Source: Bradyrhizobium nitroreducens (GTDB lineage: Bacteria > Pseudomonadota > Alphaproteobacteria > Rhizobiales > Xanthobacteraceae). From it: a DNA stretch of 64,000 nt. Shown piece by piece: positions 25,755 to 34,391 of the stretch. Location of the stretch: assembly GCF_002776695.1 (NCBI RefSeq), contig NZ_LFJC01000003.1:3327784-3391783 (forward strand), in the 5' to 3' direction. The notes under the pieces were generated by a model. It worked only from the letters and a program-made list of their open reading frames with translations, searched no databases and was not told where the DNA came from. The number at the start of each line of letters is the position of its first letter. The stretch's first letter is position 1. A program made the position numbers and the translations under genes.

Positions 25755-26585
25755 TTACCGCTTCATCAAGCCCAGCCGGCTCGCGCCGACATAGAGCGAG
25801 AGCACGGCTGCGTTCGACACGTTGAGGCTCTTGATCTCGCCGGGCATGTCGAGCCGCGCCACGACGCTGCAGGTCTCGCGCGTCAATTGCCTGAGACCCT
25901 TTCCTTCAGCGCCGAGCACGAGCGCAAGCGGCTCGCGCAGCGCGACGTCCGAGAGATCCTCGCTGCCTTCGCTGTCGAGGCCGACGGTCTGGAAGCCCAT
26001 CTCGTTCAGCGTGGTCAAAGCGCGCGCAAGGTTCTGCACGGTCACCATCGGCACCAGCTCCAGCGCGCCGGAGGCGGCCTTGGCGAGCACGCCGGTGGCC
26101 TCGGGGCTGTGGCGCGCGGTGGTGACGATCGCCTTCACCGCAAAGGCTGCGGACGAGCGCAGGATCGCCCCGACATTGTGGGGGTCCGTGATCTGGTCGA
26201 GCACCAGCACCATGCCTTCCTGCGCGAGGTCCTCGATGTCGGGCGAGGGCAGGGGGTCGGCCTCGGCGAGCAGGCCCTGGTGCACGGCGTCCGGCGAGAG
26301 CAGCCGGTCGATCTCCTGGGGGCGAACGATCTCGGGCGTGACGCGGGTTGCGATATTCTCGTCCGCAAGGCGCTTGGCTGCATTCTCGGTCAGCGTCAGC
26401 TTGCGGATCTGCCGCGCCGGGTTGGCCAGCGCCATGGTGACGGTGTGCCAGCCATAGAGGATGACCGGCCCGTCGGGGTGCGAATCGCGGTCGCGCCAGG
26501 CCGGCCGGCCGGCCGATTTTCCTGTTCTGTTGAAGGGTTTAGCCCCGCCGCGGGGCCCCCTCGGGGCGAATTTCTTGTCCTTCAT
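25755..26585 (-). CDS. rlmB: 23S rRNA (guanosine-2'-O)-methyltransferase RlmB
   Basis: SpoU-family methyltransferase of 276 residues that 2'-O-methylates G2251 (E. coli numbering) of 23S rRNA. A basic N-terminal tail (KDKKFAPRGPRGGAKPF) precedes the substrate-binding domain (ILYGWHTVTMALANPARQI). The knotted SPOUT domain has DQITDPHNVGAILRSSAAF, LVLGAEGKGLR and SLNVSNAAVLSLYVGASR (motifs 1-3). ATG 26585 is chosen because it begins the family-like basic tail; the frame is open to 26732 without similarity. Confidence 0.93.
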   Translation of the reverse strand: MKDKKFAPRGPRGGAKPFNRTGKSAGRPAWRDRDSHPDGPVILYGWHTVTMALANPARQIRKLTLTENAAKRLADENIATRVTPEIVRPQEIDRLLSPDAVHQGLLAEADPLPSPDIEDLAQEGMVLVLDQITDPHNVGAILRSSAAFAVKAIVTTARHSPEATGVLAKAASGALELVPMVTVQNLARALTTLNEMGFQTVGLDSEGSEDLSDVALREPLALVLGAEGKGLRQLTRETCSVVARLDMPGEIKSLNVSNAAVLSLYVGASRLGLMKR

Positions 26586-26790
26586 GGGCTCGCTTGTGTC
26601 ACGGGTGCCGGAATATGGCAATTTGGGCCCCTGCGAGGGCGATTTTAGCTGTTCGCCTCGGTTGACTTTACCCCACCGCTTCGCCCATAACCGCGCCCGG
26701 TCGCGCCCCCATCCGGGCTGTCGCGGCCTCACGTTCCATGGCCGTCTTCGGTCGCCGGCAAGGTCCGGCCCGATTGTGCTGCCGTCGAGC

Positions 26791-26876
26791 GGGGGAGTGT
26801 CCCGAGTGGCAAAGGGAGCTGACTGTAAATCAGCCGCCTCATGGCTTCGCAGGTTCGAGTCCTGCCTCCCCCACCA
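26791..26876 (+). tRNA. tRNA-Tyr (anticodon GTA)
   Basis: 86 nt with acceptor GGGGGAG / CTCCCCC, anticodon loop CTGTAAA, a long variable arm typical of type II tRNA, T-arm GGTTCGAGTCC and encoded CCA. Its 3' half is the left attachment site of the island; the tRNA stays intact after integration. Confidence 0.96.
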
Positions 26877-26880
26877 GCCT
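26819..26880 (+). repeat. attL: 62-bp direct repeat of tRNA-Tyr 3' end
   Basis: Begins CTGACTGTAAATCAGCCGCC and ends CCCCCACCAGCCT. It is identical to 51401-51462 and runs from the anticodon arm to 4 bp past the CCA. Confidence 0.95.
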
Positions 26881-26946
26881 GATTTTGTTAGATAAATTTC
26901 GTTTTTTTAAGCTGTTATGTTGGGCGATCTGCTTGCATTGCTGCCC

Positions 26947-26968
26947 CTGAGCCCCACTCCAAGCCCCA
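26947..26968 (+). repeat. 22-bp island-end repeat, left copy
   Basis: CTGAGCCCCACTCCAAGCCC plus CA, matching 51250-51271 in the same orientation, followed in both copies by a similar CAAAT stretch. It is 66 bp inside attL. It may be an arm-type integrase site or a relic of an integrase promoter. Confidence 0.7.
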
Positions 26969-27019
26969 CCAAATCCGCCTATTGCCCGCGCCTTACTTTC
27001 GGTTGCGGGTTTGCGCCGA

Positions 27020-27068
27020 CTGACTCTTAATCAGCGGGTCCCAGGTTCGAGCCCTGGTGCGCCCACCA
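27020..27068 (+). pseudogene. 3' fragment of tRNA-Lys (CTT)
   Basis: The sequence reads CTGACTCTTAATCAG (anticodon arm, CTT), a short variable loop, T-arm CCAGGTTCGAGCCCTGG and TGCGCCCACCA. This is the 3' half of a tRNA-Lys with no 5' half upstream, as left behind at an attachment site. A terminator hairpin follows at 27082, as expected behind a tRNA gene. Confidence 0.8.
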
Positions 27069-27081
27069 CTCGTAAGAGATT

Positions 27082-27101
27082 GGCCCTGCGGGGCCTTTTT
27101 T
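27082..27101 (+). terminator. rho-independent terminator after tRNA-Lys fragment
   Basis: GGCCC / GGGCC stem with a TGCG loop followed by TTTTTT. It would also insulate the island gene at 27311 from tRNA-Tyr transcription. The rest of 26881-27310 carries no gene I can support. Confidence 0.75.
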
Positions 27102-27310
27102 AATTTCTTCAGCGGGCTTTTCTTATCGAACCGAAATCGCGTGGCACCGATTTGGCATCGCCAGACGGGCGCTGTCGCGTGCTAAAAATATTCTTGGCCT
27201 TGCGCTATTGTTCTCATTTTGTCCTTCTCAAACAAGAATCAACGCCTGAACGGGTTCCGTTAGACTGCCTGCGGTTGTCCTGAGTCGTGAGCTAGCCGGA
27301 GAGGCGAGTA

Positions 27311-29473
27311 ATGAGCAATGTTACGCGGCGCGCGCTGCGGGTCTATGCCGCACTCACCGAATTGAAGGGCAATGAAAACGACGTTCTAGACGCGCTTATC
27401 CCGTTCTTCGAGCCGATCTTATCTTTGATGAACGGCAAGGTGTTCGATCCGTACGTGTTTTCTGCGGGCGTCCGCAGGCTGTACCACTGGCGCTTCACGG
27501 GTGATATCGCCTCTACCTTTATCCCTCGTCTAGAACGCAAGGGCATCCTGAAGCGTCGGGCGCAGTCCGGCCAGGAAGCGGTCTGGGTCGTGAACTTCAT
27601 TGACCCCCAGGGCGACGCCGCGCCACCCCCGATCCTGTCTGCGTTCGAGAAAATCATCGACGAGTTCGAAAAGTTTCCCCCCAAGGTAACTGACCTACTG
27701 TCGTACAAGAAAACCCGCGAAGAGCTGAAAGACATCCTCATCCGGTTTTTGGTCATGATGGATACAGCGGGCGAGGGAGCATTCGCGCCGCAGCTCGGAG
27801 ACTTGGAACCCGCCGTCGAAGCTCGCAATCTCATCGCACAACTCGAAGAGGGCGGCACGCCACTCGATCCGAACGATCGCTACATGTGCGCGCGTTTCGT
27901 ACAGCACCTGATGAGGCACAAGCGGGAGTTCGTACCTCATCTCACGCGACTCTCCTCTATCGGGCTATTGGCAGAAGTCGTCGAGGACTTCTTGAAGCCT
28001 ACGAGCACGGAGACAAAGACTGATCTCACAGTCATCCTGGACGCGCCTATCGCACTTGACCTCCTTGGGTGTTCCGGCAAGGCTCTGAAAGATGATATTG
28101 AAACGGTCGTGGCTGCGCTGAAGAAGGTGGGGGCGACCTTCATCGTCTTTCCGATCAGCTGCATCGAGATGCAGCACAATTTGAAGAGCATGCTTTCACT
28201 GCCGCCTGAGCAGCGTCGCGGGTATACACATAATGCCCTTATCAAAAAGGAAGTGCCGCTCGACTTCGTGATGGCAGTCGCCAACGGTCCAGAACGCGCG
28301 CTGGACAACATCGGGATTACCGTGCGCCAGATCGGCATGGACACATTCCCACATACGCATCGCTATTTCACTCAAACGCAATATGACGACTTCCTCAACT
28401 CGGTCACATGGGGCAACAACATCAATGCCCGCGACCACGATGCGACCTGCTTTGCTCTTACGGTGCGGTTGCGTGAGGGAAAGCAGAATAACGACGTGTT
28501 CAAGACTCGTTTTGCGATGGTCACGCGCAATACAAAGTTCGTGAGTTATGCGCGTTCCTATGCTCTCCAGAGCAGGATCATAAATTCGATGCAAGAGGGT
28601 GCGATCATCCACGCCCGCGACCTTGCTACCACGGCATGGCTACGAACCGGGCTTGGTGCTGACGAAACGATCCCGCGCGGCCACCTCATCGCGACTTGCG
28701 ATCGCGTTCTGCAGGTCAGGCCGGAGGTGCGCAGTGCACTCGCGCACCAGCTCGCCATGGTCACTCCGGAGCGAATTGGGCAATTGAACCTGCTGCTGCA
28801 GGACGCGAGGAGCGTGCAGAAACTTGCCGACCAGACCCTCAATAACGAAAACGCCGTGACGGCAGAAAATGCCGAGCAGTTGCTTGAAGTGATGAGGAAA
28901 GCGACGGCAGAAGAATTGCGCGAAAAACATGAGGCTGAGCTTGCGAGTGAACGGGAAGCCGCAGCGCTATCCCTCGAGAGCGAGCGGCAAGCGGCGGCAG
29001 CCTCGCTCGAAAAGGCCTCGTCCGAAGTCTCTCGCTTGAGCGACCAATTAGCCTCACTCCAGATGCGAGAAGCACAGGCCTTGAGCCTGCGCGAGGGCCA
29101 ACTTCAAAGCGTGGTCACTGGGGTCAACAGGGTTGCTCAGGCGATCGAGTTGGGCTTTCTCAGTCTCCTGCTGGTCCTAGGTGCCGCAGGGGGCATTAAT
29201 TTCTTCACAAATTACTTCACCGGACACTGGATCTGGAACGTAATTTTGATGCTTGCCGGCGTCGCAAGTTTCGCGCGTCTGATGTTTGGTTTGCTAGCGC
29301 GGCCGATGCCGGGCCTCGCAAACCTTCTCGATAGGTTCTGTCGAAACCGTGCGAGCAAGAAGCTCGCTGAGATTGGGCTTTCCGACGAAACGCCTCGCCT
29401 CGAATATAAAGCCGGTCGCGTCATCCTGACGGAAAGCAAAACGCTCATTACCGTTAAAAAGGAGCCCTCATAA
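27311..29473 (+). CDS. wHTH-like / PIN-like nuclease / coiled-coil / two-TM protein
   Basis: 720 residues, not a family I can name. Residues 1-90 look like a winged-helix-type start (YHWRFTGDIASTFIPRLERKGILKRR). Residues about 238-440 look like a PIN-type nuclease: VILDAPIALDLLG (D244), ISCIEMQ (E286), ARDHDATCFAL (D375, D377) and FAMVTRNTKF. In that last motif the usual aspartate is N407. Residues about 515-605 are coiled coil (AEELREKHEAELASEREAAAL...). Two hydrophobic segments follow (LGFLSLLLVLGAAGG; WNVILMLAGVASFARLMFG). This gives a membrane-anchored candidate RNase. It lies first in the island and is followed by a small membrane protein. Confidence 0.7.
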   Translation: MSNVTRRALRVYAALTELKGNENDVLDALIPFFEPILSLMNGKVFDPYVFSAGVRRLYHWRFTGDIASTFIPRLERKGILKRRAQSGQEAVWVVNFIDPQGDAAPPPILSAFEKIIDEFEKFPPKVTDLLSYKKTREELKDILIRFLVMMDTAGEGAFAPQLGDLEPAVEARNLIAQLEEGGTPLDPNDRYMCARFVQHLMRHKREFVPHLTRLSSIGLLAEVVEDFLKPTSTETKTDLTVILDAPIALDLLGCSGKALKDDIETVVAALKKVGATFIVFPISCIEMQHNLKSMLSLPPEQRRGYTHNALIKKEVPLDFVMAVANGPERALDNIGITVRQIGMDTFPHTHRYFTQTQYDDFLNSVTWGNNINARDHDATCFALTVRLREGKQNNDVFKTRFAMVTRNTKFVSYARSYALQSRIINSMQEGAIIHARDLATTAWLRTGLGADETIPRGHLIATCDRVLQVRPEVRSALAHQLAMVTPERIGQLNLLLQDARSVQKLADQTLNNENAVTAENAEQLLEVMRKATAEELREKHEAELASEREAAALSLESERQAAAASLEKASSEVSRLSDQLASLQMREAQALSLREGQLQSVVTGVNRVAQAIELGFLSLLLVLGAAGGINFFTNYFTGHWIWNVILMLAGVASFARLMFGLLARPMPGLANLLDRFCRNRASKKLAEIGLSDETPRLEYKAGRVILTESKTLITVKKEPS

Positions 29474-29478
29474 GCAAA

Positions 29479-29505
29479 AAAGCTCGCCTGATAACGGCGA
29501 GCTTT
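29479..29505. terminator. hairpin after the PIN-like gene
   Basis: AAAGCTCGCC and GGCGAGCTTT separated by seven bases, immediately after the stop at 29473. A run of A precedes it, so it would work best on the minus strand; on the plus strand only three T follow. Confidence 0.55.
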
Positions 29506-29522
29506 CCACTCCGAGCAATCAT

Positions 29523-30053
29523 TTGGCTTGCGCCTTGGACACCCGATACGGATTTAACAGCGGCCGGCGCAGGGGGCATCGGATTTGGAGGAACAGGCAA
29601 GCAAAGGCGATCGGCCTGGTCGTTTTTACAGGTTGGGTCGTAACCTGGGTGCGTCAGGGCGTCGAACATCACTGGCACGGCTTCTCCTCTTGGGAGAGCT
29701 TCTTCCTCGCGTGGTTCATTCATGCCATTGGTGTCAGCATCTTCAGCGTCTTCGCCGCAGCAAGCATCGTGGGGAACCGCCTAAAAGAACTGAAGCAACG
29801 AGCGTCCGAGGGTATATGGGACAGCTTGAGTGAGTGGAAGTCTCTGATCGCACAAATGGGGACCAAAGAAGACTTCGACCGATACATCGCACACAAGCTC
29901 GATCCAGTGTGGGAAGAGCTGAACAAGAACGCCACTGAGCAATTGGCCTACTGCGTTGCTCGAATATCCGGGCATATCACGGATGAGATGCACGCCATGT
30001 CCCCTGACAAGCTACGAGAGTTCGTTGAGCGCACAAAAGGCTTACGTAAGTAA
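29523..30053 (+). CDS. small membrane protein with helical cytoplasmic domain
   Basis: Up to 176 residues. The start is uncertain: TTG 29523 gives an odd arginine-rich beginning, and no ATG lies before the membrane part. Two hydrophobic segments (AIGLVVFTGWVVTWV; ESFFLAWFIHAIGVSIFSVFAAASIV) are followed by a soluble helical part (EWKSLIAQMGTKEDFDRYIAHKLDPVWEEL ... DKLREFVERTKGLRK). It lies 50 bp after the PIN-like membrane gene in the same direction, so a two-gene unit is likely. Family unknown. Confidence 0.6.
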   Translation: MACALDTRYGFNSGRRRGHRIWRNRQAKAIGLVVFTGWVVTWVRQGVEHHWHGFSSWESFFLAWFIHAIGVSIFSVFAAASIVGNRLKELKQRASEGIWDSLSEWKSLIAQMGTKEDFDRYIAHKLDPVWEELNKNATEQLAYCVARISGHITDEMHAMSPDKLREFVERTKGLRK

Positions 30054-30229
30054 GCAGTTCTCCGGCTGTGGTTGCAGCTTCGGTAGACAATGAGCAGGTC
30101 GTTAAACGTCGCGCCTTCGTACCGGGTGTGATCGAACGAGATATGGAGGATCTACTTTTTCCGATTTGGGAAGCTTGCCACAGGAAAATCGTGTGGTAGG
30201 AAGGCCGCCTCACATTCAGGGAACGATAA

Positions 30230-30418
30230 GTGGCAAAGAAAGCAAAGAAGAAGATTGTTGCACGACGCGAGTACACCAAGGCCGACGTGAAGGAACTTAG
30301 GGCGCATTCAAGAGCGAGAACGCCCGTCGCAAGAATTGCGAAGCTGACAAAGCGCAGCGAAGGCTCGCTACGCCAGAAGGCGCTTAAGCTTGGAATCAGG
30401 CTGGGTCATCGGCGGTAA
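30230..30418 (+). CDS. small basic HTH-like protein
   Basis: 62 residues starting at GTG 30230 (MAKKAKKKIVARREYTKADV). The rest, KELRAHSRARTPVARIAKLTKRSEGSLRQKALKLGIRLG, resembles a helix-turn-helix of the kind found in short alphaproteobacterial DNA-binding proteins. Strongly basic. It could regulate neighbouring island genes; target unknown. Confidence 0.65.
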   Translation: MAKKAKKKIVARREYTKADVKELRAHSRARTPVARIAKLTKRSEGSLRQKALKLGIRLGHRR

Positions 30419-30618
30419 GAAAGGTCTACCTTAACGGTAAGCCAAACGAGCATCCAGCTCGTCGGAAAGACGTCATTTAGGCGTACTCGATGAAGAGAGT
30501 GCGGTTCTCTGGGTGCATGTCAGATGGTCGGCCAGTTGCACGATCTCATGCAGCGCCGTCGAGCGGATATCGCGCGTCAGACTCAAATGTCCCACAGCGA
30601 GAATGGCTCGATTGGGCC

Positions 30619-30950
30619 TTAGCAGTCATGCGCCACACACTGCACGCTCAATCGCTCAAAAATCCGCGTTGCCTCCGATTTCAGTTCAACGAGGAAGCGT
30701 CGCATTTCGCGCTGGACCTGCCCGGCGACCTCGCGCGGGTCGCCGCCAGCGACGTTGAAAGTCGGATTGAAGGCGACCGCCCCATTATTCGTTACCGAAG
30801 TCGTCGAGTGCGCCACCGCTGCCGCGCCGTCAGAGGTCAGGCTGCGCAGCTTGTCGTTCGACTCGATTCGGCCGGACATGCCCGGCACGAAAAGCTCGGG
30901 CCTTGCTCGCCGATAAGGTAAGGCTCGCCGAAGCTCACAGGCCCGGACAT
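30619..30950 (-). pseudogene. phage tail tape-measure C-terminal remnant, frameshifted
   Basis: Reading the minus strand, one frame has GEPYLIGEQGP and the next has ELF-VPGMSGRIESNDKLRSL; together they match the GxPYLVGERGPELFVPG motif near the end of lambda-like tape-measure proteins. One missing base near 30900 separates them. The end, NPTFNVAGGDPREVAGQVQREMRRFL, is also typical. The N-terminal bulk of the gene is absent. It is a relic of a prophage in or next to the island. Confidence 0.65.
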
Positions 30951-31054
30951 AGCGCGGATGGCTGGGAACGTTCGCTTGGTTCGCTAAGGAGAGGTTAGTT
31001 CGCTAACCGCCCAAAAGCAGACCGATTGTGCTCGCGCGGAGTTTTGACGTTTAT

Positions 31055-31068
31055 GACCCGTAGCGGAC
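31055..31068. repeat. degenerate short interspersed motif (one of seven)
   Basis: GACCCGTAGCGGAC, related to 32140-32153, 34227-34239, 40495-40507, 42009-42022, 43062-43075 and 44685-44698 (some in reverse orientation). All are between genes. Confidence 0.5.
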
Positions 31069-31128
31069 TCGGGAAGACATCCTTGTGCTAGGCTATGTTG
31101 TTGCCGTCCGACATTCCGAGGTAGCCTT

Positions 31129-32010
31129 ATGCGAAGGCGCGAATTTATTACTCTCGCAGGCAGCGCAGCGGTAGCGTGGCCGCTAACGGTACGAGCCCAG
31201 ATCGAAGTCGATCCGACCGTCACCGCTTCAGGTGGCAAATCCGATTTTCTCAAGACGACTTTGACCGAAGATGGCAATTCAATCAGCCTAGAAGCGGTGA
31301 TCTTCAAGCCCCCCGGCGGGGGTCCATTTCCTCTCGCAGTATTCAATCACGGTTCCACTGGCAGAAATCCGACACCAGAACGCGTGAAACGAACTTGGTT
31401 CTCCGTTGAACTCGCCGGTTTTCTCAACCAGCGAGGTTGGCTGGTAGCATTTCCGCAGCGACGTGGTCGCGGCAAATCAGATGGATTTTGTGACGAGGAA
31501 CTCCTCAAAAACGGGAAGGCAAAATTTGCATGCGACGAAGACACCGCGCGAACGGATTCAGCTAGGGCACTAAGCGACATCGACGCTGCCATTGGCGTAC
31601 TTCGCGAGCGTCCCGATGTCGCGCCAGGCCCTATACTCATGGGCGGGCACTCGCGAGGAGGTGTCCTGTCAGTCGCCTATGCAGGAACGCATTCTACGGA
31701 AACTCTGGGAGTTCTCAATTTCGTGGGAGGATGGATCAACGAAGGATGTAGGGTCGCCGAGCCGATCAATCAGGAACTCTTTCTACGCGGAGCGCGCTTT
31801 GATCGACCAACGATTTGGCTGTACGGACAAGGCGACTCCTTCTACTCCATCGCGCACAGCAGAAAGAATTTCGTCGCCTTCGAGAAGGCCGGTGGCAAAG
31901 GCCAGTTCTTCGAATTTGATACGCCCATGGCGGTGGGCCACAACGTCATTCACCATCCTGATCTCTGGACCCGACCAGTCGGTGAGTACCTTGATGCGCT
32001 TCATGCATGA
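31129..32010 (+). CDS. exported alpha/beta hydrolase (dienelactone-hydrolase-like)
   Basis: 293 residues. The N-terminus is a Tat-type signal (RRREFITLAGSAAVAWPLTVRAQ). The hydrolase fold shows oxyanion region FNHGSTG, nucleophile GGHSRGG (serine about 176), acid GQGDSFY (about 240) and histidine AVGHNVIHH (about 278). Likely a periplasmic esterase or peptidase-like hydrolase; substrate unknown. FCDEELLKNGKAKFACDED suggests one disulphide. Confidence 0.82.
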   Translation: MRRREFITLAGSAAVAWPLTVRAQIEVDPTVTASGGKSDFLKTTLTEDGNSISLEAVIFKPPGGGPFPLAVFNHGSTGRNPTPERVKRTWFSVELAGFLNQRGWLVAFPQRRGRGKSDGFCDEELLKNGKAKFACDEDTARTDSARALSDIDAAIGVLRERPDVAPGPILMGGHSRGGVLSVAYAGTHSTETLGVLNFVGGWINEGCRVAEPINQELFLRGARFDRPTIWLYGQGDSFYSIAHSRKNFVAFEKAGGKGQFFEFDTPMAVGHNVIHHPDLWTRPVGEYLDALHA

Positions 32011-32191
32011 GGCGAGTTGCAGATTATGCAATCGTACATCCGCTATTGGCCCGATGCTGACCCTCGCTCGGAGAGGCGCAACGTCTGCTTTCGGTAGGTG
32101 AGCCGACCAAGCCGCAGCGATCTTTCAAGGGCAGCTTGTGACCCAAAGCGGACTCGACGCACCGCATACTGACATCAGCTCAAGCAAACGG

Positions 32192-32863
32192 TCATGGATT
32201 GCGTTCCCACGATCTCATTATTTTAATCTTGCCGGTTACGAATGATATCAATTGCCTGATCGTCGCCTCCCCGCGCTCAAAGAAGCAGCGTTCAGCCGTG
32301 GCTGGGACGCGCAGATGAGTGTCGCGTGTCAATTGTATTTTGACGTTTATCGTTGGCGGCTCGCGGTAGAAGGTTATCTGTTCGCCCCAGAAATCTTTGA
32401 GGTCGCTGGCTTCAAATTGATACAGATCCAATATAGGTCGTCCGGATGGTGGCCTGAGTTGGGAAATGCCGCGAAACTCGGAGGCCATCGGTGTATAGTC
32501 GACAAAGAGCGGCTGGCGCACGGTCGGCTCGATGGTCTGATAGGTTAAAAGCACCTGTCCGATTTCCAAGCACCTCGGGACCTCAAACGGAGGCGTGAAG
32601 AAAACGGACCCGTTGTTGGGAACGGTTATCGTTGGTTCTGTTAATTGATCCGGCCTTTTTTGATAGCCGCTGATCCAATTGATGGTCTTCCTTTCAACGA
32701 CAATCGTCGTTGCTCCAAACCGGAGCTCTAACAAGCTCGATTGCGGCTCTCGCGGTGGAGACTGATCAATCGGTGCTGCTAACAGTGCGGCGCTCGACGT
32801 TACCCCCCAGTGGATGGCTAAAGAAAGCGAAATCAGAAATCGCTGGGATGCCGGGCTGGTCAC
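32192..32863 (-). CDS. exported protein of unknown function
   Basis: 223 residues; an N-terminal hydrophobic stretch (FLISLSLAIHWGVTSSAALLA) looks like a signal peptide. The mature part has no known motif; it is beta-rich by appearance (TTIVVERKTINWISGY, TITVPNNGSVFFTPPFEVPRC) and has two cysteines. The neighbours are also single exported proteins, with no operon evident. Confidence 0.62.
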   Translation of the reverse strand: MTSPASQRFLISLSLAIHWGVTSSAALLAAPIDQSPPREPQSSLLELRFGATTIVVERKTINWISGYQKRPDQLTEPTITVPNNGSVFFTPPFEVPRCLEIGQVLLTYQTIEPTVRQPLFVDYTPMASEFRGISQLRPPSGRPILDLYQFEASDLKDFWGEQITFYREPPTINVKIQLTRDTHLRVPATAERCFFERGEATIRQLISFVTGKIKIMRSWERNP

Positions 32864-33055
32864 AACGAGTCTCCAGAAGAAACGACCTCCATTGGTTGTG
32901 CCTTACCGCATACTAACCTTCGGTAAACTCAAGTCGCAGTTCCGCTTCTGGCCCATCGCTTCCATTAGGGCGTAGCCGCGAGTTGTCCGAAGTCGGGGGT
33001 AAAGCGGAAGCTCCCCACCGCTGCTCAAAACGGCGCTGTTGACCCGGAGCAGACT

Positions 33056-33778
33056 TCAAGCACCGTCCCGGTCCGGCCTGGCAGCAGGCCACTGAAATCC
33101 AGCAAGCGCGTCCTCAGCAAGTTGAAAACACCGTCTTGAAAACATACGCTCCGTCCAGACGGAACGCAGGGCAGCTTCGACTGCGTCGCGCGGCGCCGCT
33201 GGATATCGTGTCAACAATTCCGCCACAAGCTCCTCAAATTGAGTGCCTGTCGGCTCCTTCGGTATAGAGCCAAACGATAATGGAAATTCGGGATTGCGAT
33301 CCACGTCGTAGTACGCCTCGTGCCGGTAGTCGTCGCTCATTACTTCGGAAACCACGCCGACCTCGAATGAAGTCTCTCGGTTCCAGTCATAGCCCAATCT
33401 GCGCCACCAGTACTCCAACACTTCAAGTTCTACGACTGTTGTCGACGGCCCCGCCTCACAACAACCGACGTTAGGGGGATCACCATAGTGCAGACTCCGG
33501 TGACAGATGGCAGTAGCAACGTCCGGATCTTTCTCAAAGAAGGGCTGCGAAATCGCCAAGCGAAAATGATGACCACAGCGTTGACATGCAGCCAGAACCA
33601 GAGCGGCTTCACGGGCATAAAAATTCGCGACCGCGTCCGGCTTGAAAGGTCCATAGCGCGGAACTGCTGACTCATCGAACCATGAGGGCTCCTCGCTTAT
33701 GCGACTACGGATATCGGCGTAGTTCGTATACAACGCGGCCTCCAAGACTGGCAGCCAATCTAAACAGGGTAGCGCCAC
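33056..33778 (-). CDS. unknown protein with possible zinc-binding cysteines
   Basis: About 240 residues if it starts at GTG 33778, which overlaps the upstream gene's stop by 19 bp; the frame is open to 33856. A CQRCGHHF motif near residue 70, together with AICHRSLHYGD and GCCEAG about 30 residues later, could bind zinc. The C-terminal part (FEELVAELLTRYPAAPRDAVEAALRSVWTERMF) is helical. Function unknown; likely translated with the membrane gene upstream. Confidence 0.6.
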   Translation of the reverse strand: MALPCLDWLPVLEAALYTNYADIRSRISEEPSWFDESAVPRYGPFKPDAVANFYAREAALVLAACQRCGHHFRLAISQPFFEKDPDVATAICHRSLHYGDPPNVGCCEAGPSTTVVELEVLEYWWRRLGYDWNRETSFEVGVVSEVMSDDYRHEAYYDVDRNPEFPLSFGSIPKEPTGTQFEELVAELLTRYPAAPRDAVEAALRSVWTERMFSRRCFQLAEDALAGFQWPAARPDRDGA

Positions 33779-34038
33779 TTCAACGCGCGGCGCAGGAAAA
33801 GCAAAGCTACGATGATCGCAATGGTGGCGAACCAAAGGAAAGCTGGAACGGGCCATTGATTGTGAATGTGGGCGATGTACAGCACTAGGGCCAACAGGAT
33901 TGCAACCAGCGTGTTCGACGCCCAGTACAACGGCGAGCGCAAGACCCCCGCTGCTGCCAGCTCAGCAGTCCGTTCGCGAGCGCGTCTTACGCGCCACCAG
34001 CCAAACCCTAAGAACGCAATAGCGATGATCCAGACCAT
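33760..34038 (-). CDS. small membrane protein, function unknown
   Basis: 92 residues from ATG 34038 (MVWIIAIAFLGFGWWRVRRA), with three hydrophobic segments: the N-terminus, LYWASNTLVAILLALVLYIA, and AFLWFATIAIIVALLFL. The C-terminus is basic (RRALKWRYPV). The stop lies inside the start of the next gene, suggesting coupling. The frame extends to 34089 without membrane character. Confidence 0.6.
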   Translation of the reverse strand: MVWIIAIAFLGFGWWRVRRARERTAELAAAGVLRSPLYWASNTLVAILLALVLYIAHIHNQWPVPAFLWFATIAIIVALLFLRRALKWRYPV

Positions 34039-34391
34039 TTCAGCCTGTTCGCATAAAGATCCGCAAGCCCTCTTGCTCAAATCGCTCAAATTAGCCGCAT
34101 CTCGCCCTTTTTGCTAAGGGAGCCACTTCGCCTTCTGGCCCTTCGCGGCAGCCAGGGTGGTGCTCGGTCATGTCCAAAGTTGAGAGTTGACCGGAAGCAG
34201 CCAGCCGGCACTTGAGGGGTGGTCATGACCCAAAGCAGAACTCGATGGAATTTGCAGTTTGCAGCAAACGGCGCCTTAACCTTTGGTTGCGATAACGCGG
34301 TCGTCAGCCTTGTGGCGTGTAAGGAGCAAGTGCTGCTGGATCGCGCGATGAGCTGCTGTGACCAGTACAAACCCTTGAAACAACATCGTGC
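34039..34391. other. intergenic, no gene seen
   Basis: 353 bp between divergent genes. It holds one degenerate interspersed motif (34227-34239). No convincing coding frame or hairpin. Confidence 0.6.
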
